A DNA stretch of 64,000 nt from Arthrobacter sp. NicSoilC5 (GCF_019977395.1 NZ_AP024660.1:868001-932000); one strand, 5' to 3'; shown: positions 1 to 9,345, counted from the first letter of the stretch. Numbers and translations: made by a program. Notes: generated by a model not told the origin, from the letters alone.

Positions 1-368
1 CCGCCGTTGCGGGAGATGGCCAGGCGGACTTCGGAGGCTGCCCGGTTCTTGTTGTCCGTGAGGCACTCGATCAGCAGGGCCGAGCCCTGGGGTCCGCGGG
101 CCTCGTACATGATCTCGGTGTAGTCCACCACTTCGCCGGTGAGGCCGGCGCCGCGCTTGATGGCGCGGTCGATGTTGTCGTTGGGAACCGAGGTCTTCTT
201 GGCCTTGGTCACCGCAAGTTCCAGGCCGGGGTTGCCGGCGAGGTCCGGTCCGCCCATCCGGGCGGCAACTTCGATGTTCTTGATCAGCTTGGCGAACGAC
301 TTTGCGCGGCGGCTGTCAATGATCGCCTTTTTGTGCTTGGTCGTTGCCCATTTGGAGTGGCCTGACAT
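1..368 (-). CDS. yebC: YebC/PmpR family regulatory protein, 5' part only
   Basis: The first 122 codons of a YebC-family protein; the remainder lies beyond the left edge. The N-terminus [14 protein letters not shown] and the following K/R-rich helix are the family signature. Family members are described either as DNA-binding regulators or as ribosome-associated factors that relieve polyproline stalling, so the precise role is not settled by sequence. The ATG is three bases beyond the stop codon of pdxT on the same strand, so the two are probably co-transcribed, an order common in actinobacteria (pdxT-yebC, often followed by ruvCAB). Confidence 0.95.
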
Positions 369-371
369 GCT

Positions 372-1082
372 TTACGCTTCTCCTCTGATCATGCGGATAA
401 AAAGTTCGTGTACGCGTTTCTCGCCGGTCACTTCCGGATGGAAGGAGGTGGCCAGCAGCTGGCCGGAACGCACTGCGACAATTCTAGCCGCCCCGGGCAG
501 CGGTACGGCGTGCGAGGCGCGTCCGGGATCTGCCGGTTCCACCTGGGCCAGGACCTCCACGTCCGGCCCCACGCGTTCCACCCAGGGCCCGCGGATGAAG
601 ACAGCGTGCACCGGTTCCACGCCCGATTCGGTGGCACTGAAGTCCAGCCCCTTGAAGTCCAGGTCGGTTTCGAAGGATTCGCGCTGCCGGCCGAAGGCAT
701 TGCGGCGGACGGTGATGTCCAGGCCGCCGAACGTCTGCTGGGGGGCGCCGGACAGGTCGGTTGCCGGGTCGGTGATGTCCGACGCGAGCAGGATCATCCC
801 CGCGCAGGAGCCGTAGACGGGCAGGCCCTCGGCGATGTACTTGCGCAGCGGGTCGGCAAGGTCGAAGGCCCGCGCCAGCTTATCGATCGTGGTGGATTCG
901 CCGCCGGGAATAATGAGTCCGTCCAGGCCATCGAGCTCCTCCGGGCGGCGGACGGCAACACCCTGCGCGCCGGTGGCCTCTGCGGCACGCAGGTGCTCGC
1001 GAAAGTCTCCCTGGAGGGCCAGGACACCGATCCGCAGGCCTGAGCCCACGCGCGCAGGATCAGCAGAAGGGGGGTTTGTCAT
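372..1082 (-). CDS. pdxT: Pyridoxal 5'-phosphate synthase glutaminase subunit PdxT
   Basis: Class I glutamine amidotransferase (236 aa) that hydrolyses glutamine and passes ammonia to PdxS for PLP synthesis. It shows the N-terminal [13 protein letters not shown], the GGESTT loop, the nucleophile cysteine in YGSCAGM and the His-Glu pair in [14 protein letters not shown], so the catalytic triad is complete. Length is normal for PdxT, with about 15 extra N-terminal residues. The ATG at 1082 has GGAGGG almost touching it, so a start at an internal GTG about 11 codons in is possible. pdxS lies 6 kb away on the same strand rather than adjacent, with murT-gatD and a peptidase gene in between. Confidence 0.95.
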   Translation of the reverse strand: MTNPPSADPARVGSGLRIGVLALQGDFREHLRAAEATGAQGVAVRRPEELDGLDGLIIPGGESTTIDKLARAFDLADPLRKYIAEGLPVYGSCAGMILLASDITDPATDLSGAPQQTFGGLDITVRRNAFGRQRESFETDLDFKGLDFSATESGVEPVHAVFIRGPWVERVGPDVEVLAQVEPADPGRASHAVPLPGAARIVAVRSGQLLATSFHPEVTGEKRVHELFIRMIRGEA

Positions 1083-1159
1083 CCCTCCAGCATACGGCCC
1101 CGGCCCTCCGCCCGGTGCGGCGGGCCGGGGCGGGCAAAGGTTGCATGCCGCTGCTGGGA

Positions 1160-1171
1160 TATATTCGAAAC
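1160..1171 (+). promoter_or_regulatory. Probable leaderless promoter of murT
   Basis: TATATT at 1160-1165 ends six bases before the ATG at 1172, and no Shine-Dalgarno sequence precedes that ATG. This geometry places the transcription start at or next to the A of the ATG. No good -35 hexamer is seen at 17 bases (AAGGTT). Confidence 0.5.
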
Positions 1172-2464
1172 ATGGTCTTCTTCACTGTTCCGCTCGGCAA
1201 GCTGGTCCGCAGGGTATCCCGGCTGCGGGGCGGCGGGTCCGCACTTCCGGGCCTGGTGGTCGAGAAAATCGATCCCGGCTTCATGCGGCGGACGCTCACT
1301 ACCCTGCCCCACGGCGTAGCTGTGGTCAGCGGCACCAACGGAAAGACCACCACCACCAAAATGGTGGTCGAACTCCTGGAAAGCCAGGGCCTGAAGGTTT
1401 TCACCAACCGGACCGGCAGCAACTTCACGCGGGGCGTGGCAGCGGCCCTCCTGAGCGAGGTGGACTGGCGCGGCAGGCTGGACGCGGACGTTGCCGTCCT
1501 GGAACTCGATGAAGCCCACGCCGTCCATTTCGTGAACAGCGTTCCGCCCCGGTACTGCCTCCTGCTGAACGTGCTTCGCGACCAGCTGGACCGCTTCGGC
1601 GAAATCGACAAGACCGCACAGCTCCTGCAGCACATCGCCGCCAAGACCACGGGAACAGTGGTCCTGAACCGCGAGGACCCGCGGGTTGCCCGGATCGCCG
1701 ACACGCTGACGGGACAGGACGTCAGGTACTTCGGCCTGGACGACTCCCTGCTGGGCACCTTCCCGAACGATGACGACATGCGCGCCGCTCCCGGCAGCCC
1801 CGCCCCGGCGGGCCTGCCCGCCAAGCCGCAGGCCGACGTCGTCCTCCGCAAGGTGGGCGCAGACAGCGCCGAATTCGAGTACGACGGCGTCACGGTCACC
1901 ACGGCGATGAAGCTGCGCGGCGTGTACAACATCTTCAACGCAGCCGCTGCTCTTACCCTCGCCCGCAGCATTTGCGGCGGCGGGGCCGCCACCGCGAACC
2001 ACGAGACCCTGCTGCAGGCGCTGTCCCAGGTGGCGCCGGCCTTCGGCCGCGGCGAAAGCCTGACCGTGGACGGCCAGCCCCTGGACCTGGTTCTGGTCAA
2101 GAACCCCAGCGGGTTCCGGCTGGGCCTGAAATCCTTCCCCGCTGCCGGTTACGCCACGATGATCGCCATCAACGACAACTACGCCGACGGCCGGGACATG
2201 TCCTGGCTGTGGGACGTGGAATTCGATTCGCTTCGCGGGGGCGGGGTGGAGGTGCTGACCGGATCGCGTGCCTACGACATGGCGCTGCGGCTGCAGTACG
2301 ACGAAGTCCCCGTTGGCGCCGTGGACACCGACATTCCCGCCGCCCTTGCCGCCTTCATCCGGGAAGGCCGGGGCAAACCCAAACGGATCTTCTGCACCTA
2401 CACCGCCATGCTTGCCATCCGCCGCGAGCTGTCCAAAATCACCACCGTGGAGGTTGTCTCGTGA
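1172..2464 (+). CDS. murT: Lipid II isoglutaminyl synthase, Mur ligase subunit MurT
   Basis: Mur-ligase-family subunit (430 aa from this start) of the MurT-GatD complex, which amidates the alpha-carboxyl of D-Glu in the lipid II stem peptide. The P-loop GTNGKT lies at residues 54-59, followed by the Mur ligase middle domain and the C-terminal DUF1727 domain. The start is set at the ATG giving [23 protein letters not shown], because the family begins there and a TATATT sits just upstream. The upstream in-frame codons reach into the pdxT promoter region and look untranslated. The segment between the central strands (roughly residues 190-240), where characterised MurT proteins carry a four-cysteine zinc ribbon, contains no cysteine. 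The stop overlaps the gatD start by four bases (GTGA). Confidence 0.95.
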   Translation: MVFFTVPLGKLVRRVSRLRGGGSALPGLVVEKIDPGFMRRTLTTLPHGVAVVSGTNGKTTTTKMVVELLESQGLKVFTNRTGSNFTRGVAAALLSEVDWRGRLDADVAVLELDEAHAVHFVNSVPPRYCLLLNVLRDQLDRFGEIDKTAQLLQHIAAKTTGTVVLNREDPRVARIADTLTGQDVRYFGLDDSLLGTFPNDDDMRAAPGSPAPAGLPAKPQADVVLRKVGADSAEFEYDGVTVTTAMKLRGVYNIFNAAAALTLARSICGGGAATANHETLLQALSQVAPAFGRGESLTVDGQPLDLVLVKNPSGFRLGLKSFPAAGYATMIAINDNYADGRDMSWLWDVEFDSLRGGGVEVLTGSRAYDMALRLQYDEVPVGAVDTDIPAALAAFIREGRGKPKRIFCTYTAMLAIRRELSKITTVEVVS

Positions 2465-3216
2465 GTCCGGCAGAAGCAGCAGAAGCTGGCGCCCAGTCCA
2501 AGGGCACGCTGCGCGTGGTCCAGCTGTACCCGCGGGACATGAACATCTATGGCGACTGGGGCAATGCCCTGGTCCTGCAGCGCCGCATCCAATGGCACGG
2601 GTACACCCCCGAACTGCTTGAGTACAACGTGGGCGATCCCTTTCCCGAAGGCGTGGACATCATTGTGGGCGGCGGCGGCCAGGACAGCGGCCAGCTGGTC
2701 ATCCAGGACGACCTGCAGGCCCGGGCCGGCCAGCTGAAGGAGTTGGCCGAGGACGGCGCACCCATGCTGGTCATCTGCGGCCTCTACCAGCTTTTTGGCC
2801 GTTTCTTCAAGACGCGGACGGGTACTGTCATCCCGGGCATCGGCGTCCTGGACGTGGAAACCCACGGTACCGACGAGCGCCTGATCGGCAACGTCAAGGT
2901 CTCAACCACCGAGTTCGGCGAAGTCCTCGGTTACGAGAACCACAGCGGCCAAACCACCCTGGGCAGCGGGGTGCGGCCGCTCGGGACGGTGGCTAAGGGA
3001 ACGGGGAACAACAGCAACGACGGCCACGAGGGGGCGCGGTACCGAAACATCGTTGCCAGCTACCTGCACGGCTCGCTGCTTCCCAAGAACCCTGCCATTG
3101 CCGACTACCTCATCCGCACGGCCGCGGATCGCAAGTTCGGCAGCTTCTCCCCCGGCACCCCTGACGACGCCTACGCGGTCCTGGCACGGGAGCACGCCGC
3201 CCGCCGGCCCCGCTGA
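2461..3216 (+). CDS. gatD: Lipid II isoglutaminyl synthase, glutaminase subunit GatD
   Basis: CobB/CobQ-like glutamine amidotransferase (251 aa) that supplies ammonia to MurT. Visible features are the N-terminal GDWGNALVLQRR (the arginine region used for substrate binding in characterised GatD), GGGGQDSGQ, the nucleophile cysteine in MLVICGLYQLFG (about residue 106) and the catalytic histidine in SYLHGSLLPKNP. Translation starts at GTG 2461, whose last two bases are shared with the murT stop, so the two subunits are translationally coupled. The C-terminus is slightly extended and Ala/Arg-rich. Confidence 0.95.
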   Translation: MSPAEAAEAGAQSKGTLRVVQLYPRDMNIYGDWGNALVLQRRIQWHGYTPELLEYNVGDPFPEGVDIIVGGGGQDSGQLVIQDDLQARAGQLKELAEDGAPMLVICGLYQLFGRFFKTRTGTVIPGIGVLDVETHGTDERLIGNVKVSTTEFGEVLGYENHSGQTTLGSGVRPLGTVAKGTGNNSNDGHEGARYRNIVASYLHGSLLPKNPAIADYLIRTAADRKFGSFSPGTPDDAYAVLAREHAARRPR

Positions 3217-3232
3217 ACTGCGACCGCCTGGA

Positions 3233-4606
3233 TCACCGCCACTGGAAGTACTCCCGGTGGATGTTGAGCCTGCGGACACCCGCTGCCCGGAAGGCTTTGC
3301 GGAACTGCCGGAGCATGGCGTCGGGCCCACCCATGAAAACTGACAGGAGGCGCGGTTCGGTGCCCACCGCGGCCATGACCGCGGCCGGGGTCAGCCGCCC
3401 GTCCCTTTCGGTGTCAACCACATGGACCTTGAGCCGCGGGTGGTTCCTGGCGATGGCGATGATTTCCTCGGCAAAAGGCGACGGGCCCGCCGAGGTAACG
3501 AAGAAGTCGACATCTTCCTGCAGCCCGCCGCCCGGGTCTGCGTCCAGCGACCGCAGCCAGCTCAGGAAGGGCGTGATCCCCACCCCGCCGGCGATCCAGA
3601 CCTGGTGGGCAGTGCCCTTGTGCCGGTCAAAGCGGCCGTAGGGGCCGCCCACCACGGCCGGCATCCCAGGCTGGACCACGTCGGGAAGCCTTGTGGTGTG
3701 GTCACCCAGCGCCTTGACCGTGATGCTGATGCCGCCCTCCTGGGCGGGCCCGGAAATGGAAAAGGGGTGCCGCTGCCAGCCATCCGCTGTTTCGAGGTAG
3801 ACCATGGCGAACTGGCCGGGTTTGAACACCAGGGGGCGGCCCAGGGGACGGAGCGCCACCTCCGCCAGATCGGCCGCGACCGGGCGGACCCCTGCGACCT
3901 GGTAGTCGTGATGGGGCAGGAAACGGCGCGCCAGCAGCTCCCGGTAGACGTAGAACGCCAGCCCCGTTCCGCCGATGGCCACATAGCTCCACCGCAGGAC
4001 GGGCGCCGCTTCAAACGCACTGGCATCGAGCAGTCCATGCAGGAATCCGGCAGCCACGAACAAGCCTGTGAGGCGGTGGAAGCCGCGCCAGCGCTCATAA
4101 CCACCCAGCAGGCGCACCACCAGGCGGACCCCCTTGGTCTGCAGTGCGGCGAGCACCACGCGGCGGACGGGCGCCGGCAGCATAGTCCGCCAACGCGGCA
4201 GCACCGCCCACACCACCAGTGCGGCAAGGCCGGAAATGGCCACCACGGCCAGTGTCTTACCCACGCTGGTTGCCTCCGGGTTGGACGCAAGTTCTATGTG
4301 CGGCAGCAACAGGACAGTAGCCGTAACGGCGGCCCTGCGGTGCCAGATCGCGGCATGGTCTATGCCGCCGAACACCGGCTCAACGTGCGGGAGTGTGCTG
4401 ACCAGGACCAGGGCGATGGAGTACAGCAGCACGGATTCGCCGCCGAACAGCTGGCCGACGTGGCGGAGGACGGGTTCACCTTCCGGACGCGCGAAGTACC
4501 AAAAAATGCCGTAGGCCAGGGCCAGGACCGTGACGGCGCCCGGACCCACCCACCGTACGGGCACACCCAGGGATGCAGCCGCCTGTGTCGTGGCACTTTT
4601 GCTCAT
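3233..4606 (-). CDS. Membrane ferric-reductase-like flavohemoprotein (FNR-type oxidoreductase)
   Basis: 457 aa. The N-terminal half has about six hydrophobic segments and histidines spaced as in ferric reductase/NOX-type transmembrane domains (WHRRAAV, LLPHIEL, FHRLTGLFVAAGFLH), suggesting b-heme binding. The C-terminal half is a ferredoxin-NADP reductase module, with the FAD motif RHPFSISGP, the NAD(P)-binding glycine loop WIAGGVGITPFLSWL and the C-terminal FMGGPDAM followed by the aromatic end REYFQWR. It probably moves electrons from NAD(P)H through FAD and heme across the membrane; the acceptor cannot be read from sequence. The ATG at 4606 (MSKSATTQ) was preferred over a TTG at 4693. It converges with gatD. 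Confidence 0.85.
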   Translation of the reverse strand: MSKSATTQAAASLGVPVRWVGPGAVTVLALAYGIFWYFARPEGEPVLRHVGQLFGGESVLLYSIALVLVSTLPHVEPVFGGIDHAAIWHRRAAVTATVLLLPHIELASNPEATSVGKTLAVVAISGLAALVVWAVLPRWRTMLPAPVRRVVLAALQTKGVRLVVRLLGGYERWRGFHRLTGLFVAAGFLHGLLDASAFEAAPVLRWSYVAIGGTGLAFYVYRELLARRFLPHHDYQVAGVRPVAADLAEVALRPLGRPLVFKPGQFAMVYLETADGWQRHPFSISGPAQEGGISITVKALGDHTTRLPDVVQPGMPAVVGGPYGRFDRHKGTAHQVWIAGGVGITPFLSWLRSLDADPGGGLQEDVDFFVTSAGPSPFAEEIIAIARNHPRLKVHVVDTERDGRLTPAAVMAAVGTEPRLLSVFMGGPDAMLRQFRKAFRAAGVRRLNIHREYFQWR

Positions 4607-4769
4607 GGACCGGTGGCCCCCTCGTGTAGCCGAACCCGTGCACGCCTTCCAGCACGTGCGGAATGGGGCCCGGAACGGACACCATAGCGGCAATTCTAGG
4701 GATGTGACCTGGGAGGCAGCACCATTTCCATCAATTGAGAACCGCGCCCCGCTGTGAAAGGTTTAGCCC

Positions 4770-6782
4770 ATGACCAACCCCCTCCTCACCGCCAGTCCCC
4801 TGCCCTACGGTCTTCCGCCTTTCGAGGCCCTCACAGCAGGCCAGTACGGCGCCGCCATCGAAGCCGGACTGGCTGCCCACCTGGACGAGATCCGGGCCAT
4901 CAGCAGCAACGCCGCACCGGCCACGTTTGAAAACACGGCACTGGCCATGGAACGCTCCGGGCAGCTCCTCAACAGGGCGGCTGCGGCATTTTTCACCTTG
5001 GTGTCGGCGGATGCCTCCGCGGAAATCCGGGACCTTGAAACGGAGCTTTCGCCGCGCTTCCAGGCCCACCAGGACGAAGTTTTCCTCAACAGTGCACTGT
5101 ATGGGCGCTTTGCCGGCATAGATACGGACAGCCTCGATCCCGAGTCAGCCCGCCTGGTGGAGGAGTACCTCAAGGAGTTCCGCCAGTCCGGGATCCAGCT
5201 CGATGCGCCCGGCCAGGAGCGGCTGCGTGCCATCAACGCTGAGCTGGCCCGGTTGGGCACGGAGTTCGGACAGCGGGTCAAGGAGGGGATGAAGTCCGCA
5301 GCGCTGCTGCTGGAGGACGCCGGCGACCTGGCGGGCCTGCCGGCGGACGACGTCGCCAGTGCCGCGGAAGCGGCACGCGCCGCCGGGCACGACGGGAAAT
5401 TCCTGCTTACCTTGATCCAGCCCGGCAACCAGCCGGCGCTGGCCTCGCTCGAGAACCGGGACGTCCGCCGTCGTCTGTTCGAAGCATCCGTGGCCAGGGG
5501 CAGTGGCGGCGGGAGCCTGGATGTCCTGGACCTGGCCCGGGAGATGGCCGGGCTGCGGGCGGAAAAGGCCCAACTGCTGGGTTTCGCCAACTACGCCGAA
5601 TTGGTGGCCGACCGGCAGACGGCGCCGGACTTCGAGGCCGTCCGGACGATGCTGGGCCGGATGGCGCCGGCGGCCGTCCGCAATGCCGACGCCGAGGCGG
5701 CAGCCCTGGCCGACGCCGCCGGGCATCCGCTGGAGGCCTGGGACTGGGCCTACTATTCGGCAAAGGTACGGCGGGAGAAGTACGACGTCGACGAACAGGC
5801 CCTGCGTCCCTACTTCGAACTCGACCGGGTAATCGAGGATGGTGTGTTCTTCGCCGCCACGTCACTGTACGGGGTCACCTTCCACGAGCGCCACGACCTC
5901 CGCGCCTATCATCCGGACGTTCGCATCTGGGAGGTCCGGAACGGGGACGGAACCGTCCTGGGGTTGTTCCTGGGCGACTACTATGCGCGTGAATCCAAGC
6001 GCGGCGGTGCGTGGATGAACTCGCTCGTGGACCAGTCGGGTCTGCTGGGCACCCGGCCGGTGGTGATCAATACGCTCAACATTTCCAAGCCGCCCGCGGG
6101 TGAGCCGACGCTCCTCACCCTGGACGAGCTGCGCACCCTTTTCCACGAGTTCGGCCACGCCCTGCACGGCTTGTTCTCCGACGTCACCTATCCCCGCTTT
6201 TCCGGCACTGCCGTGCCCCGGGACTTTGTGGAGTATCCGTCGCAGGTGAACGAGATGTGGATCATGTGGCCGGAAGTGCTGTCCCATTATGCGCGCCACC
6301 ACGTCACCGGCGAATCTCTTCCGCAGGACGTTGTGGACAGGCTGGAGGAATCCCGGCTCTGGGGCGAAGGGTTTGCCACCACCGAGTACCTGGGCGCAGC
6401 CCTCCTGGACCTGGCTTGGCACACGCTGGAGCCAGGCGACGTTCCGGACGATGCCGTGGAGTTCGAGGCTAAGGCCCTGGCTGCGGCAGGGATTGCGCAC
6501 CCCCTGATCCCGCCCCGGTACCGCACAGGCTACTTCCAGCACATCTTCGCCGGCGCCGGCTACGCCGCAGGCTATTACTCCTACATCTGGAGCGAGGTCC
6601 TGGACGCGGAGACCGTGGACTGGTTCAAGGAGAACGGCGGCCTGTCCCGCGCAAACGGCGAACGCTTCCGGCAAGAACTCCTCAGCCGCGGCAACAGCCG
6701 GGACCCCCTGGAGTCCTTCCGGATCCTGAGGGGCCGCGAAGCAGGACTGGACCCGCTGCTCAAGCGCCGCGGCCTGGAGTAA
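4770..6782 (+). CDS. dcp: M3 family metallopeptidase (peptidyl-dipeptidase Dcp / oligopeptidase A type)
   Basis: Zinc oligopeptidase of 670 aa, full length for M3A enzymes. The zinc motif is HEFGH (in TLFHEFGHALHGLFS), followed about 25 residues later by the third-ligand segment with FVEYPSQVNEMW. A GYYSYIWSEVLDAE stretch near the C-terminus is typical of Dcp/OpdA. There is no signal peptide, so it is cytoplasmic; the role is degradation of short peptides. GAAAGG lies about ten bases before the ATG. It stands alone between convergent and divergent neighbours and is followed by a strong hairpin. Confidence 0.93.
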   Translation: MTNPLLTASPLPYGLPPFEALTAGQYGAAIEAGLAAHLDEIRAISSNAAPATFENTALAMERSGQLLNRAAAAFFTLVSADASAEIRDLETELSPRFQAHQDEVFLNSALYGRFAGIDTDSLDPESARLVEEYLKEFRQSGIQLDAPGQERLRAINAELARLGTEFGQRVKEGMKSAALLLEDAGDLAGLPADDVASAAEAARAAGHDGKFLLTLIQPGNQPALASLENRDVRRRLFEASVARGSGGGSLDVLDLAREMAGLRAEKAQLLGFANYAELVADRQTAPDFEAVRTMLGRMAPAAVRNADAEAAALADAAGHPLEAWDWAYYSAKVRREKYDVDEQALRPYFELDRVIEDGVFFAATSLYGVTFHERHDLRAYHPDVRIWEVRNGDGTVLGLFLGDYYARESKRGGAWMNSLVDQSGLLGTRPVVINTLNISKPPAGEPTLLTLDELRTLFHEFGHALHGLFSDVTYPRFSGTAVPRDFVEYPSQVNEMWIMWPEVLSHYARHHVTGESLPQDVVDRLEESRLWGEGFATTEYLGAALLDLAWHTLEPGDVPDDAVEFEAKALAAAGIAHPLIPPRYRTGYFQHIFAGAGYAAGYYSYIWSEVLDAETVDWFKENGGLSRANGERFRQELLSRGNSRDPLESFRILRGREAGLDPLLKRRGLE

Positions 6783-6855
6783 CCCCCATCGATTGCTGAG
6801 CACTTGTCGTTTTGAGCCCCGAAAACGACATTTACAGAGCAACCGATTTAAAAGA

Positions 6856-6900
6856 ACGACGCCGGTCCCCCACCAAAGAAGGTGAGGGAACCGGCGTCGT
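6856..6900 (+). terminator. Strong hairpin after the M3 peptidase gene
   Basis: Ten perfect outer base pairs (ACGACGCCGG / CCGGCGTCGT), then a further GC-rich stem with one mismatch and one bulge, closing on the loop AAAGAA (6875-6880). It is followed only by AAGTTAGG, with no clean T run on the plus strand; TTTAAA-rich sequence precedes it, so it may terminate in either direction. Confidence 0.7.
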
Positions 6901-6927
6901 AAGTTAGGTCAGTAAACCCGACCCGAA

Positions 6928-7045
6928 GCGCCAGGACGGTGCGGTCCGGCAGCGTGCGTAAAAGGGCCCCCGCCCCCAACCACCACCAATATGGCGGCAG
7001 CGGGAGGCGGGGAATAGCACGCCGAGGATCGCGCCGTCCTGGCGC
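6928..7045. repeat. 118-bp nested inverted repeat downstream of pdxS
   Basis: Outer arms of 12 bp match perfectly (GCGCCAGGACGG at 6928-6939 and CCGTCCTGGCGC at 7034-7045). Inside them GCGTGC (6952-6957) pairs with GCACGC (7017-7022), and a C-rich tract (about 6968-6977) pairs with a G-rich tract (7002-7012). The arms are collinear, so the whole block can fold into one long interrupted stem. It sits just after the pdxS stop and may act as its terminator, or be a mobile or palindromic repeat unit. Confidence 0.6.
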
Positions 7046-7062
7046 GTCACAGAACGCGGAAA

Positions 7063-7989
7063 TTACCAGCCGCGCTCGGCGAGACGGTGCGGCTGGGGGA
7101 TCTCGTCGACGTTGATGCCCACCATGGCTTCGCCGAGCCCGCGGGAGGCCTTGGCGATGACGTCGGGGTCGTCGAAGAAGGTGGTGGCCTTGACGACGGC
7201 GGCGGCGCGCTGGGCGGGGTTGCCGGACTTGAAGATGCCGGAGCCGACGAACACGCCATCGGCGCCGAGCTGCATCATCATGGCAGCGTCAGCGGGGGTG
7301 GCGATGCCGCCTGCGGTGAACAGGACCACGGGGAGCTTGCCGGCAGCGGCAACTTCCTTGACCAGTTCGTACGGGGCCTGGAGTTCCTTGGCGGCGACGT
7401 ACAGCTCGTCCTCGGGCAGCGAGGAGAGCTTGGCGATCTCCGAGCGGATCTTGCGCATGTGTCCGGTGGCGTTGGAGACGTCGCCGGTGCCGGCCTCGCC
7501 CTTGGAGCGGATCATGGCCGCGCCCTCGTTGATGCGGCGCAGGGCCTCACCGAGGTTGGTGGCACCGCAGACGAAGGGAACCTTGAAGTTCCACTTGTCG
7601 ATGTGGTTGACGTAGTCGGCCGGGGTCAGGACCTCGGACTCGTCGATGTAGTCGACACCGAGGGACTGCAGGACCTGGGCTTCCACGAAGTGGCCGATGC
7701 GGGCCTTGGCCATCACCGGGATGGACACGGCGTCGATGATCTGGTCGATCATGTCGGGATCGGACATGCGGGACACGCCGCCCTGGGCGCGGATATCGGC
7801 CGGAACACGCTCCAGCGCCATGACTGCCACGGCACCGGCGTCTTCGGCGATGCGGGCCTGCTCGACGTTGACGACGTCCATGATGACGCCGCCCTTGAGC
7901 ATCTCGGCCATGCCACGCTTCACGCGGCTGCTGCCCGTGACGCTGTTCGCGGACGAACCGGCCTCGTTGCTTACATCAGGTGTAGACAC
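7063..7989 (-). CDS. pdxS: Pyridoxal 5'-phosphate synthase lyase subunit PdxS
   Basis: TIM-barrel synthase (308 aa) that makes PLP from ribose 5-phosphate, glyceraldehyde 3-phosphate and PdxT-derived ammonia. It shows [19 protein letters not shown], the Schiff-base lysine region [13 protein letters not shown] and the phosphate-binding loop [32 protein letters not shown] (in two parts). The start is GTG 7989, because AGGGG lies five bases upstream and the family begins close to this point; an upstream extension to 8085 has no family support. It is separated from pgsA by a hairpin and a candidate promoter. Confidence 0.95.
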   Translation of the reverse strand: MSTPDVSNEAGSSANSVTGSSRVKRGMAEMLKGGVIMDVVNVEQARIAEDAGAVAVMALERVPADIRAQGGVSRMSDPDMIDQIIDAVSIPVMAKARIGHFVEAQVLQSLGVDYIDESEVLTPADYVNHIDKWNFKVPFVCGATNLGEALRRINEGAAMIRSKGEAGTGDVSNATGHMRKIRSEIAKLSSLPEDELYVAAKELQAPYELVKEVAAAGKLPVVLFTAGGIATPADAAMMMQLGADGVFVGSGIFKSGNPAQRAAAVVKATTFFDDPDVIAKASRGLGEAMVGINVDEIPQPHRLAERGW

Positions 7990-8084
7990 AAAAACCCCTA
8001 TGGGTAGACAGATGATCTTCGCCGGGCATGCGGCGGCAGCTGCCGGAGGTGCACGCACGGATTGCCGGGTCGCTTGACCGGGCA

Positions 8085-8090
8085 CTTATA
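8085..8090 (-). promoter_or_regulatory. Candidate -10 element for pdxS
   Basis: On the minus strand TATAAG (8090 to 8085) lies in a locally AT-rich patch within GC-rich DNA, about 95 bases before the pdxS GTG. No convincing -35 is found, so the element could depend on an alternative sigma factor or an activator. Confidence 0.35.
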
Positions 8091-8100
8091 TACTAGTCCC

Positions 8101-8115
8101 CCGCCGCGCGGCGGG
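8101..8115 (-). terminator. GC hairpin after pgsA
   Basis: CCCGCC-GCGC-GGCGGG on the minus strand, directly downstream of the pgsA stop. There is no T run, so the terminator call is tentative. A 10-bp tandem duplication (GCTTAATCA twice, 8115-8123 and 8125-8133) covers the pgsA stop codon next to it. Confidence 0.35.
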
Positions 8116-8126
8116 CTTAATCATGC

Positions 8127-8750
8127 TTAATCAGCGGTCGTGGGTTCCGCCAGCGCCTGCCGGCGCACGGAAACGACGCGCTGTACGACGGTGATGAGGC
8201 TCGCCGCGGCCAGGAGGACCAGGGTGGCCAGGAGCACCGCCGGTGGCAGTCCCAAACCGGTCAGGCCGGTGACCACCAGCACGGAGACCAGGCGTTCGGC
8301 CCGTTCTGCGATCCCGACGTTGGCGGTGAACCCCAGCGACTCGGCCTTGGCCCTGGCGTAGGACACAACCATGCCCAGGACCAGGCACAGCAGCGCGCTG
8401 ACGGCGATGGCGGTGTTGTTTCCGCCGGTGAAAAACCATACGGACACGCCGGCGAAGAGGGCGCCATCAGCGACCCGGTCAAGCGTGGAGTCCAGGAAGT
8501 TACCCCACCGGCTCTTGACGTCCTGCATCCGGGCCATGATGCCGTCCAGGACGTCGGAAAAGATGAACGCGGTGATGAAGACGGTCCCCCAAAAGAGTTG
8601 ACCCAGGGGGTAGAAGATGAGGGCTCCCGCGGCAACACCCGCGGTTCCGAGGATGGTGACCGCGTCCGGGGAGACGCCAATCTTCAGGAGCCAGCGGGCC
8701 AGTGGGGTAAACAGCGCGGTGAAGAAACCGCGGGCATGCCTATTCAGCAT
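8127..8750 (-). CDS. pgsA: CDP-alcohol phosphatidyltransferase, probable phosphatidylinositol phosphate synthase
   Basis: Integral membrane enzyme of 207 aa with the complete CDP-OH-P signature in the segment DGIMARMQDVKSRWGNFLD (D-G-x2-A-R-x8-G-x3-D) continuing to the last aspartate four residues later. Several transmembrane helices follow. In actinobacteria the copy beside a HIT protein and thrS makes phosphatidylinositol phosphate from CDP-diacylglycerol and inositol phosphate; that assignment is by context. The ATG at 8750 has GGGGAG four bases upstream and overlaps the HIT gene end by 11 bases. The acyltransferase and mannosyltransferase genes that follow pgsA in mycobacteria are absent here. 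Confidence 0.88.
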   Translation of the reverse strand: MLNRHARGFFTALFTPLARWLLKIGVSPDAVTILGTAGVAAGALIFYPLGQLFWGTVFITAFIFSDVLDGIMARMQDVKSRWGNFLDSTLDRVADGALFAGVSVWFFTGGNNTAIAVSALLCLVLGMVVSYARAKAESLGFTANVGIAERAERLVSVLVVTGLTGLGLPPAVLLATLVLLAAASLITVVQRVVSVRRQALAEPTTAD

Positions 8751-9327
8751 CCGACTCCCCGGGCCAGGCCTCAGCCACTTGTTGGCGGACCTCATCAAGG
8801 GTCTGGGTGATGGCTTTGGTCTGGGCGATGATGGGGAAGAAATTACCGTCCCCGCCCCACCGCGGCACAATGTGCTGGTGCAGGTGTGCGGAGATACCTG
8901 CACCGCCCACCACGCCCTGGTTCATGCCCAGGTTGAAGCCGCCGGGATTGGACACTTTCCGCAGGACCCGCATGGCCGTCTGGGTCAGCTCGGCGAACTC
9001 CGCTGTTTCTTCAACCGTAAGGTCCGTGTAGTCCGGAATGTGCCGGTAGGGGCAGACCAGCAGGTGGCCCGGATTGTAGGGGAACAGGTTCAGCACCACG
9101 TAGCAGGTCCGTCCGCGGTAGACGATGAGCGCCTCTTCGTCGGTGCGGCCGGGGCCTACGCAGAACGGGCAGTCGTTCTCGTTCTTGAACTGGTGCTGGC
9201 CGCCCTTGATGTAGGCCATGCGGTGCGGAGTCCACAGGCGCTGGAAGGCGTCCGGGACACCGGCGAGGGCAAAGTCGTCGGTAACGCCGGCATCGCCTGG
9301 ATATCCTGCGCCTGTGTTCTCCTGCAC
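8740..9327 (-). CDS. HIT domain protein (AP4A phosphorylase/hydrolase-like)
   Basis: Histidine-triad nucleotide-binding protein of 195 aa. The triad HLHQHIVPRW carries the nucleophilic histidine, and CPFC near residue 53 may bind a metal. FNLGMNQGVVGGAGISAH is the nucleotide-binding loop of the long actinobacterial HIT branch. The start is GTG 9327 with GGAAG seven bases upstream. It lies 18 bases after thrS and overlaps pgsA, so it is the middle gene of a thrS-HIT-pgsA operon. The substrate is probably a dinucleoside polyphosphate, but this cannot be decided from sequence. Confidence 0.9.
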   Translation of the reverse strand: MQENTGAGYPGDAGVTDDFALAGVPDAFQRLWTPHRMAYIKGGQHQFKNENDCPFCVGPGRTDEEALIVYRGRTCYVVLNLFPYNPGHLLVCPYRHIPDYTDLTVEETAEFAELTQTAMRVLRKVSNPGGFNLGMNQGVVGGAGISAHLHQHIVPRWGGDGNFFPIIAQTKAITQTLDEVRQQVAEAWPGESDAE

Positions 9328-9345
9328 TGTGCTGCTTCCGTTCGG

